This document shows positions 43,510-51,137 of a stretch of 64,000 nt of DNA, in pieces. Origin of the DNA: Vibrio quintilis (GTDB taxonomy: Bacteria; Pseudomonadota; Gammaproteobacteria; Enterobacterales; Vibrionaceae); assembly GCF_024529975.1 (NCBI RefSeq), contig NZ_AP024897.1, positions 2,356,001 to 2,420,000 on the forward strand. The letters run 5' to 3'. Position 1 is the first letter of the stretch. Each line of letters begins with the position of its first letter. The translations under genes and the position numbers were made by a program. Under the pieces are notes generated by a model. It saw only the letters and a program-made list of their open reading frames with translations, searched no databases and was not told the DNA's origin.

Positions 43510-46185
43510 ATGGCTAGTTACTTAAATATAGAAAGACAAAAATTACTGGAGCTTATCAGCTTCGATAAAAAGATTACCAGGGCGAAAGGGCTTTACCTGT
43601 TTACAGACACCGGGGATAAATATCTGGATTTTATATCTCAGTTCGGTGCCGTACCTTTTGGACATAATCCGGACTTTCTCTGGCAGGTACTGACTGCACA
43701 GCAGGCTGCCGATCCCGGAGTCATGATCCAGCCTTTCTTTTCAGAAGGTGCGCAACAACTCTCACGGGCACTGGTTGAGGCAGCCCCCGGTGACATGAAG
43801 TATGTGACTTTTAGCTGCACCGGCGCAGAAGCTGTTGAAAGTGCGATAAAAATGGCGAAAGCCAAAACCGGCCGGGACATCATTGTTTCAGCCACAAACA
43901 GTTTTCACGGCAAAACGATGGGCGCAGTTCTGGCGACCGGAAATGAGCATTATCGTCTGCCTTTTTATCCGCCATCAGAAAGCTTTCTGCATGTCCCGTT
44001 TAATGATGCTCAGGCATTAGAAGATATACTCAGCACCAGACCGGCTGCTGCATTTATTGTTGAGCCGGTACAGGGAGAAGGCGGCATGGTGACACCAGCG
44101 CCCGGTTACCTGAAAACCTGCGAACAATTGTGTAAAAAATACGGTACATTGCTGATTGTTGACGAAGTGCAGACCGGCCTTGGCCGGACCGGCAAACTTT
44201 TTGCCTGCGAACACGATGACGTAGAACCGGATATACTGCTGATCGCCAAAACCCTGAGTGGCGGCCTGATTCCCATCAGTGCCTGTATTGCCGGTAAAAA
44301 AGCCTGGACTACTGAATTCGGTCAGCTTCACACCTCCACATTTGCCAATAATCACCTGGCCACCACAATTGGCTGTGCAGTGATGAAAAAGCTGACGGAA
44401 GAGCCGGAAATCATCGCCGGTGTTGCCCGTGTGGGTGCTTATCTTCAGGCCCGCCTCCGGGAGCTGGTGGACAGATTTCCGGTCGCTTTCAAAACCTGTG
44501 ATGGCATGGGACTGATGCAGGGCCTGACACTGCAACCCTGGCATGATGAAGAATCTTATCTGTGCCCGACGGTTTCCGGTCAGGGTATCATCGTGCCGCT
44601 GGTCTGTGCATACCTGCTCAACCGCCACAATATTTGTACCCTGCCGACGATGAACTCGCACAATGTGTTGCGTCTTCAGCCCTGCTATCTGGCTACAGAG
44701 GCAGAAATCGATCAGTTGATTCATGCGCTGGAAAAGGCCGGTGAACTGATCACTCAGGGGAAATTCTCAGCGTTGATCCGGGCAGCAGCCGGCATCGGCG
44801 AAGAACGTCCGGGGGTTCCGGACCGTCCGTATAAAAATCCGCCAATTGTACCTCAGGGAGAAAAACTGGGAACTTTCTGTTTCTTTGTTCATCCGGTTAC
44901 CGACATGCATACCATTGACTGTATGCCCGGTGGTCAGCAGGCCTACACAGCAGATGAAATTGAAAAAATTCAGTACTGGCTGGGAAAAGCAAAAGCTTTC
45001 TACGGCGGAGCCTCCCCGGCCTATTACATGCCATGTATCCCCTCAAAGAATGGTGGCTATGTTGACGGCTGGCTGATCAGCAGCCTGCTCACACCCAAAG
45101 ACATGATGCGTTTGCCGAAAGAGAAAAAAGAGCAACTCATCCACTCCTATGTGGGGATCGCACAGGAAAACGGTGCCGATATGATTGGTCTGGGCGCATT
45201 TACTTCTGTGATTACCCGCAGCGGAACAACCGTGGCAGACTGCGGCACACCCGTTACAACCGGTAATGCCTTTACCGCGTTAACCAGCACTGACAGTATC
45301 CGCACAATCTGTCGGGCCCGATCAGAAAAGATGTCACTGAAAACCCTGGGTATCGTCGGTGTATCCGGCTCCGTCGGCCGGTTGTGTTTACTCGATATCG
45401 GTGCGGAGTTCCGGCAACTGTACCTGATTGGCAACCCGCGCAATAAAGACAATGTGGACAAACAGGAAGTTGTGGCCGGTGAATTCCTGTACAAACTCTT
45501 CTCCGGTGTGCTGAGTGAATCCATGACACCATTGTGGAAAACACTGACAGATGCCGGTGCCGAAGCTGTGATTCAGGCGCATGTGAACCAGCTGCCGGAT
45601 GAAGACTACCCGGCGGAAACCTACCGGGCAATGTTCCGGGCAGTCAAACAACAATATCTTGAGACCTATGGGCGAACCGAAGGCTTCCCGCTGTTGCTCA
45701 GTAACGATATTGAACATGCCCTGCCAGTCTGTGATGTCATCGTTACTGCCACCAGCAACGGCGAATCCTTTATCCGCCCGGATGTACTTTCACCCGGAGC
45801 CATAGTTTGTGATGTGGCACGCCCTTCCGACCTGCTGCAGGAAGTGAAGCAAAACCGGGATGATATTACTGCCTACGACGGCGGACTGGTCCGTCTGCCG
45901 GCGAATTTACGCTTTGGCGGCCCGAATATCGCTGAACTGGATACTGGTGTCACCCTCGCCTGTCTGGCAGAAACCGTCATTCTGACCATGTCTCAGGCCA
46001 GAAAAAATTACAGCATCGGTGGTATTTCTTCGATTGAAGAAGCCAGAGAAGTGTTTCAGCTGGCATTAAAACACGGATTCTGCACCCACCTGAGTGAACG
46101 GGATATTCATGGCCCGGCGGCAGATAAGTCTCAGACATCCACGACACCAAAACACACCGCTGCACAAGTGGCATACACCGGCTAA
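43510..46185 (+). CDS. Fused class III aminotransferase and acyl-ACP reductase (TamH-like)
   Basis: An 891-residue fusion. Residues about 1-430 are a class III PLP aminotransferase: CTGAEAVESAIKMAKAKTGR, FHGKTMGAV, VDEVQTGLGRTG (217-228) and PLP lysine K247 in AKTLSGGLIP. Residues about 455-870 match the cyanobacterial acyl-ACP reductase (AAR): GLGAFTSV (560-567), VTTGNAFTA, NADPH loop GVSGSVG (617-623) and C818 in ACLAETV, at the place of the catalytic cysteine in AAR's ACFAEA. It should reduce an acyl thioester to an aldehyde and transaminate it to a long-chain amine, as TamH does in tambjamine synthesis. First gene of a seven-gene operon. Confidence 0.88.
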   Translation: MASYLNIERQKLLELISFDKKITRAKGLYLFTDTGDKYLDFISQFGAVPFGHNPDFLWQVLTAQQAADPGVMIQPFFSEGAQQLSRALVEAAPGDMKYVTFSCTGAEAVESAIKMAKAKTGRDIIVSATNSFHGKTMGAVLATGNEHYRLPFYPPSESFLHVPFNDAQALEDILSTRPAAAFIVEPVQGEGGMVTPAPGYLKTCEQLCKKYGTLLIVDEVQTGLGRTGKLFACEHDDVEPDILLIAKTLSGGLIPISACIAGKKAWTTEFGQLHTSTFANNHLATTIGCAVMKKLTEEPEIIAGVARVGAYLQARLRELVDRFPVAFKTCDGMGLMQGLTLQPWHDEESYLCPTVSGQGIIVPLVCAYLLNRHNICTLPTMNSHNVLRLQPCYLATEAEIDQLIHALEKAGELITQGKFSALIRAAAGIGEERPGVPDRPYKNPPIVPQGEKLGTFCFFVHPVTDMHTIDCMPGGQQAYTADEIEKIQYWLGKAKAFYGGASPAYYMPCIPSKNGGYVDGWLISSLLTPKDMMRLPKEKKEQLIHSYVGIAQENGADMIGLGAFTSVITRSGTTVADCGTPVTTGNAFTALTSTDSIRTICRARSEKMSLKTLGIVGVSGSVGRLCLLDIGAEFRQLYLIGNPRNKDNVDKQEVVAGEFLYKLFSGVLSESMTPLWKTLTDAGAEAVIQAHVNQLPDEDYPAETYRAMFRAVKQQYLETYGRTEGFPLLLSNDIEHALPVCDVIVTATSNGESFIRPDVLSPGAIVCDVARPSDLLQEVKQNRDDITAYDGGLVRLPANLRFGGPNIAELDTGVTLACLAETVILTMSQARKNYSIGGISSIEEAREVFQLALKHGFCTHLSERDIHGPAADKSQTSTTPKHTAAQVAYTG

Positions 46186-46200
46186 ACGAGGAAACCAGCT

Positions 46201-48981
46201 ATGTCTCATGCAATTACTGATTTTACGATGGTCGTCGGCCAAACCAGTGAAATCCCCGGAGAAACCGAAAACTACGCCGGACTGCTACGCCGGATCCTTG
46301 GCGGTAAAGGCGCTTCCCTGTGGGAATTGTCTAACAAAATGAAGATGCCGGTCCCGGCTTTTTGCTGTATCACCGCCTGCGCATTTACCGAAACACTACG
46401 CTATAACCAGCTTGATTCACTGGTTCAGTGGCTGATGCACCCAGACCAGCCACTGCCTGCCAGCGAAGCCCGGATCCGTGACCTGATTATGGCCTGTCGC
46501 ATCCCGAAAGGTATCGCGGCGGACCTGACTACCTTTACCGGACGATATCCGGAAGAAAGATTTGCCGTCCGAAGCAGCGGAACGGTTGAAGATGGTGCCG
46601 AAACCTCGTTTGCCGGATTGTTTGAATCCGTGCTCAACGTCCAGAAAACCGAAGATATTCTTCAGGCTGTAAAAACCTGCTGGTGCTCTCTGTTCAATGA
46701 ACGGGTTCAAACTTATATGACCCGGCAACATACCGCCGTGCCACTGGGCATGGCCGTGGTGATTCAGCAATTAATCCCGGCAGAAAAAAGTGGTGTGATG
46801 TTTACAGTTGATCCGGTGCATGGCGCAGATACAGAAATGCTGATCGAAGCCACCTTTGGTCTGGGGGAAGCGCTGGTTTCCGGTGCCGTCACACCGGACC
46901 AGTATCGCTATGACTGGTATCAGGAACAGGAGTCTGACCGGACCATTGCAGAAAAAGAACATCAGTGTGTCCGGATCAACGAGGCGCCCTTTGTAAGAAT
47001 GGAGCCGCTTCCGGCCGCTATTGCCAGTCATGCAGTTTTAACCACGACGGAAGTCCGTGAGCTCGCTGACCTGGGTCTGCAGATTCAGATGCAAAGTGGC
47101 TTCCCGGTTGATATTGAGTGGGCCTGTACCGGTAATCAGTTTTATATACTGCAAAGCCGCCCCATCACCCAGTTCGGCTATACCTCGATCAACGGAGAAT
47201 GGACCTCGGCCGACTACCGGGACGGCGGTGTCTCTTCCACCGTCTGCACGCCTTATATGGCTTCGCTGTATAAGTATGCCCTTGACGGCACAATGGGTGC
47301 CTACCTCGAACGTCTGAAACTCTCACCAGCCCGCGGCAGTGTCTGGCAAAAGAGCTTCTTCGGCCGTCCGTACTGGAATCTGAGTGAAGTCAAAAAATGT
47401 CTGGCCAAGATTCCGGGATTTAACGAACGTGTGTTTGATCAGGGACTGGGGATTTCTCCCCGTTATCAGGGTGATGGCATTGTCAGCAAAACCAATCTGA
47501 AAACCTTACTGACCGGTATCCGGGCGCTGCTCATCATCCGGGCCAACGTGAAACGGAAGTTAAAAACCACGCCGTCATTTTCTCTGGGTCAGCACCGGCG
47601 GCTTCAGGAGCTGGCAGCGATGAACTTTTCAACCCTGCCGGATGACGAACTGTTTCAGTTTTATCAGTCCTTTATCTGCAAAGAGTTCTTTGTCAATGAG
47701 TCGACCTACTTCGACCTGATCTATGACAACACCAACCTCAACGGCCTGTTTAAAGATGAGGTTGAGAAAACCCGCTTTGACATGAGTCAGTTTCCGCTGC
47801 TGATCAGTGGTCTGTCCGGTGTGTCTCACATGGCGCCGATGGAGAGACTGTGGAAAATGCGGGATCTCATCCATGCCGATCAGGATTGCAGCTATTACTG
47901 GCTGAACAGCAGCAGTGAACAGATTGCGACCGATCTGCAGCACGGAGAAACCCATTATCATCTCAATTCATTACGGGTTTATCTGCGGGAATACGGCCAT
48001 CATTCCCAGCGGGAGCTGGATATGCTGGTGCCAAGATATGCAGAAGTGCCGGAGATGGTAATTGAACAGTTACAGGATGTACTGCGTCAGGGCAGTGAAA
48101 AAGATCCGCGCGTTCGAAATAACGAGCAACAAATCAGAATGAACACCGTGAAAAGAGAATTGCTGCACGCCACGCCACTGCTGAAACGGCGCAAAATGAG
48201 TCAAAGGCTCGAACAGGTGCGGGAGTTCCTCTGGTGGCGGGAAGAGTTGCGTGATTTGTCGATTCGCTATTATCTCTATGTCCGGAAAATCACGCTCGCA
48301 GTGGAAGCGCGGCTGTTAAAAAACGGCATTCTGGCGCAGAAAGATGATGCATTCTTCCTTGATATGCCTGATTTGGTGGCGGTGGTCCGCGGTGATATTC
48401 CACCTGATGAAGCCCGCCATCTGGTACGTAAAAACCGGGCTTATTACCTGAGCTTTGCGCACTACCAGATCGCAGATGAAGTCGGAGAACGCTACGGCAT
48501 GTTCGGTGGCAGTCAGCTGAGTACCCCACAGTCAGAAGTTCAGCCCGCTGACGGCCAGACCGTGACCGGCGTTTCCGGCAGCCCCGGTATGATTACCGGC
48601 GTCGCACGGGTCATCTCAGATATTCATGATGCAGACCGGCTGCAACCGGATGACATTCTGGTCACCCGCTGTACCGATCCCGGCTGGACACCGAAATTCT
48701 CGATGCTGAAAGGCGTCGTGACGGAAACCGGCGGAATTTTGTCTCACGCTGCTGTGATTTGCCGGGAATACGGCATTCCGGCAGTGCTGGCGGTCAAACA
48801 TGCAACCCGCATCATTCAGGATGGCGACATCATCACGATTGACGGCAGCCGCGGGCATGTTATTCCGCCGGTCCGGGAAGCACAGCTGCATCCTGAAGAT
48901 CTGGCTGACTCTTCAGGGCATGGTTTGTCTGCTGATCAGGCACCGGTTACAGCCAGTGCCACAAAAGAAGCCACCGTATAG
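46201..48981 (+). CDS. PEP-synthase/PigC-like ATP-dependent enzyme 1
   Basis: A 926-residue protein with the two-part layout of PEP synthase relatives: an N-terminal ATP-grasp (PPDK_N) domain (about 25-330: LGGKGASLWELSN, FAVRSSGTVEDGAETSFAG, GVMFTVDPV, FGLGEALVSGAVTPD, DIEWA, LQSRPI), a long central region (about 340-780) unlike PEP synthase, and a C-terminal swivelling phosphohistidine domain (VTRCTDPGWTP, TETGGILSHAAVICREYGIP, H849). The C-terminal PEP/pyruvate barrel is missing, so it belongs with rifampicin phosphotransferase and PigC/TamQ. It may activate a substrate by phosphorylation for condensation with the amine; substrate unknown. Starts 15 bp after the fusion gene. Confidence 0.82.
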   Translation: MSHAITDFTMVVGQTSEIPGETENYAGLLRRILGGKGASLWELSNKMKMPVPAFCCITACAFTETLRYNQLDSLVQWLMHPDQPLPASEARIRDLIMACRIPKGIAADLTTFTGRYPEERFAVRSSGTVEDGAETSFAGLFESVLNVQKTEDILQAVKTCWCSLFNERVQTYMTRQHTAVPLGMAVVIQQLIPAEKSGVMFTVDPVHGADTEMLIEATFGLGEALVSGAVTPDQYRYDWYQEQESDRTIAEKEHQCVRINEAPFVRMEPLPAAIASHAVLTTTEVRELADLGLQIQMQSGFPVDIEWACTGNQFYILQSRPITQFGYTSINGEWTSADYRDGGVSSTVCTPYMASLYKYALDGTMGAYLERLKLSPARGSVWQKSFFGRPYWNLSEVKKCLAKIPGFNERVFDQGLGISPRYQGDGIVSKTNLKTLLTGIRALLIIRANVKRKLKTTPSFSLGQHRRLQELAAMNFSTLPDDELFQFYQSFICKEFFVNESTYFDLIYDNTNLNGLFKDEVEKTRFDMSQFPLLISGLSGVSHMAPMERLWKMRDLIHADQDCSYYWLNSSSEQIATDLQHGETHYHLNSLRVYLREYGHHSQRELDMLVPRYAEVPEMVIEQLQDVLRQGSEKDPRVRNNEQQIRMNTVKRELLHATPLLKRRKMSQRLEQVREFLWWREELRDLSIRYYLYVRKITLAVEARLLKNGILAQKDDAFFLDMPDLVAVVRGDIPPDEARHLVRKNRAYYLSFAHYQIADEVGERYGMFGGSQLSTPQSEVQPADGQTVTGVSGSPGMITGVARVISDIHDADRLQPDDILVTRCTDPGWTPKFSMLKGVVTETGGILSHAAVICREYGIPAVLAVKHATRIIQDGDIITIDGSRGHVIPPVREAQLHPEDLADSSGHGLSADQAPVTASATKEATV

Positions 48982-48993
48982 GAACCTTATTTT

Positions 48994-49635
48994 ATGAATA
49001 TTATCGGAATTTATAACGCCCCCGCCTGCGTGACGATGCTGGGTCTGATTGCTTCCGTATTCGCCTGTACGCTGGCGATTAACGGCAACCATGAGTTTGC
49101 ACTCACTGCGTTAATCTGGGCAGGCATTTTTGACCTGTTTGACGGTATGGTTGCCCGTCGCACGACAAGAACCGAAACTGAATCCCGCTTCGGGGTTCAG
49201 ATCGATTCGATTGTCGACGTGATCAGCTTCGGCATCACACCCGCGATCATTCTCACCACCATGCACCACAATATCTGGAGCCTGATTATCGCAGTGTTCT
49301 ACGTGTGTGCGGCGGCTCAGCGACTGGCATATTTTAACGTACTTCAGGAATCGGTGGTGAAGGAAAACAGTACAACCAAATCCTATCTTGGGCTGCCCGT
49401 CACCTTTGCAGCGCTGATATTTGGTGTCGGTCTGTTCCCGGTGGTGACGCTGTCGCAAACCGCCGCCACCCACTACGCCAATGGTTTAATGTTGCTGACC
49501 GGCATTCTGTTCATTACACCGTTCACAATGAAAAAGCCGGGTGGCATTGTGTATCTGATGATGCCGGTGCTGGCGCTTGCTGCAACGGTATTCTGGCTCT
49601 GGCAGGGCCTGACCGGAGGTTTCCATGTGGTCTGA
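48994..49635 (+). CDS. CDP-alcohol phosphatidyltransferase, PssA-type
   Basis: A 213-residue membrane enzyme. The CDP-alcohol motif is complete: D47-LF-D50-G, AR, then G-VQI-D71-SIV-D75-VISFG. The DSxxDxxSFG continuation is that of phosphatidylserine synthase (PssA, subclass II). It should exchange CMP of a CDP-activated lipid for serine. The lipid need not be diacylglycerol, because the cluster has its own CDP-lipid synthase. ATG 48994 has AGGAA upstream. Its 3' end overlaps the next gene by 11 bp. Confidence 0.85.
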   Translation: MNIIGIYNAPACVTMLGLIASVFACTLAINGNHEFALTALIWAGIFDLFDGMVARRTTRTETESRFGVQIDSIVDVISFGITPAIILTTMHHNIWSLIIAVFYVCAAAQRLAYFNVLQESVVKENSTTKSYLGLPVTFAALIFGVGLFPVVTLSQTAATHYANGLMLLTGILFITPFTMKKPGGIVYLMMPVLALAATVFWLWQGLTGGFHVV

Positions 49636-50173
49636 GATTATTTTATCGGCACTGATTTTAATGCTGCCGCTGATCATTTCCGGTTCGTTTCACATGATGG
49701 TGGTCAAAAGAAACTGGTTTGCTGCCTGGGCAATTCCGCTCAATGAGCAAGCCTTCGGTCAGAACAAAACCTGGCGTGGCATTCTGATTATGCCGCTGGC
49801 GACGATTCCCGGTACGGTGTTGATCACCCTGCTTCACAGCTGGTTTCAGCCGGTGATGCTGGTTGATCTGACGTCAACCGATCCGGTGCTGCTGGGCATT
49901 CTGCTCGGCATTGGCTATGTCATTCCGGAGCTGCCGAACTCGTGGGTAAAACGCCGGCTGAGGATTCCTCCGGGCCAGCAGGCAGCGAAAAATGCTTTCT
50001 GGTTCACCTTGATCGATCAAACAGATTCAGCCATTGGCTGTGCCATCGTGTACGCCCTGATGCTTGATGTGCCGGTGATTGTTTTCCTCTGGATTATATT
50101 GCTCGGGCCACTGGTCCATCTGGTTGTCAACCTCACCCTGTACAGCGTGGGGCTGAGAAAACAACCTTTTTAA
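49625..50173 (+). CDS. CarS-like CTP:lipid cytidylyltransferase
   Basis: A 182-residue membrane protein with the CDP-archaeol synthase (CarS, DUF46) motifs: an N-terminal helix pair, FGQNKTWRG, the ELPNSWVKRRLRIPPG loop, and DQTDSAIG, in the family order. CarS activates an archaeal ether-lipid phosphate with CTP. In bacteria most cells use CdsA instead, so a CarS homologue next to a PssA-type enzyme suggests an unusual lipid phosphate as substrate. It begins within the preceding gene with GGAGG 4 nt upstream of the ATG. Confidence 0.82.
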   Translation: MWSEIILSALILMLPLIISGSFHMMVVKRNWFAAWAIPLNEQAFGQNKTWRGILIMPLATIPGTVLITLLHSWFQPVMLVDLTSTDPVLLGILLGIGYVIPELPNSWVKRRLRIPPGQQAAKNAFWFTLIDQTDSAIGCAIVYALMLDVPVIVFLWIILLGPLVHLVVNLTLYSVGLRKQPF

Positions 50174-50189
50174 TGAGAGACGATGATCT

Positions 50190-51125
50190 ATGCCAGTCGC
50201 AGAAGAACACAAAACACCATTTCAGCAGGATGCGGTTCCTGCGATACAGTACATTAACCGGGAAACCGGCCTGCAAGAAACAGAACGGGTTTATGGTGAA
50301 CAGGCACTGATGTTTCTGTATCACAGCAAACCGGGGGGCTTGCTGCGTCGACATCTGTTCCGCAAACCCTGGTTCAGTCAACTTAATGCGGTGAAAAAGC
50401 GCCTGTGGCTCAGCCGCAGGCATATCACCGGATTTGCTGACACTTTCGGTGTCGCGGTTGATGAAGCGGAAAAACCCATCGGGCAGTATCGCTCTCTGGA
50501 TGAGTTTTTCTGCCGGCGGCTGACGCCACAGGCCCGGCCGTTGAATCCGGATCCGCAGGCACTGCTTTCACCGGCGGATGGCCGGGTTCTGAGTTACCCG
50601 ATCATGCCCGGTGCCATCATGCAACTGAAGGGGCAACAGGTCAGCATTGAAGAACTGCTGCAATCCCCGGAAACCGCAGCAAACCTCAATGGCGGTACTG
50701 CGCTGGTGATCCGGCTGGCACCCAAAGATTATCATCGCTTTCACTTTCCGTGCGATGGCACGCTGCTCAGCCAGAAAACAGTTTCAGGTCCGCTGGAATC
50801 GGTCCATCCGATTGCGTTGCGTGGCGGTGCCCGCAGTTTCCTGAATAAACGTATGATCACCACACTGGAATCTCCCCGGTTCGGCGTGATCGTCATGGCT
50901 GAGATTGGCGCAATGACCATAGGCACTATCGAACAAACATTCAGCGGCGGGCGGTTTTCCCGTGGTCAGGAAAAAGGCTGTTTTCATTTCGGCGGTTCAA
51001 CCGTCGTGCTGCTGTGGGGCCCGGATGGCCCGGCAGTCGATGCAGATATCCTGACAAACTCCGCCAGTGATACGGAAACACTGGTGAAATACGGCACACA
51101 AATCGCTGCCCTGAATACCTTCTGA
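50190..51125 (+). CDS. psd: Phosphatidylserine decarboxylase (pyruvoyl enzyme)
   Basis: A 311-residue Psd-family protein. The catalytic residues are D130 in SPADGR and H182 in DYHRFH, with the self-cleavage motif GGST (268-271), cleaved between G269 and S270 to give the pyruvoyl group; LGST is the more usual form. The N-terminal extension includes HITGFADTFGV and the LDEFFCRRL segment of the family. In this operon it should convert the phosphoserine head group made by the PssA-type enzyme to phosphoethanolamine. Confidence 0.9.
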   Translation: MPVAEEHKTPFQQDAVPAIQYINRETGLQETERVYGEQALMFLYHSKPGGLLRRHLFRKPWFSQLNAVKKRLWLSRRHITGFADTFGVAVDEAEKPIGQYRSLDEFFCRRLTPQARPLNPDPQALLSPADGRVLSYPIMPGAIMQLKGQQVSIEELLQSPETAANLNGGTALVIRLAPKDYHRFHFPCDGTLLSQKTVSGPLESVHPIALRGGARSFLNKRMITTLESPRFGVIVMAEIGAMTIGTIEQTFSGGRFSRGQEKGCFHFGGSTVVLLWGPDGPAVDADILTNSASDTETLVKYGTQIAALNTF

Positions 51126-51137
51126 CAGATTCAAATT

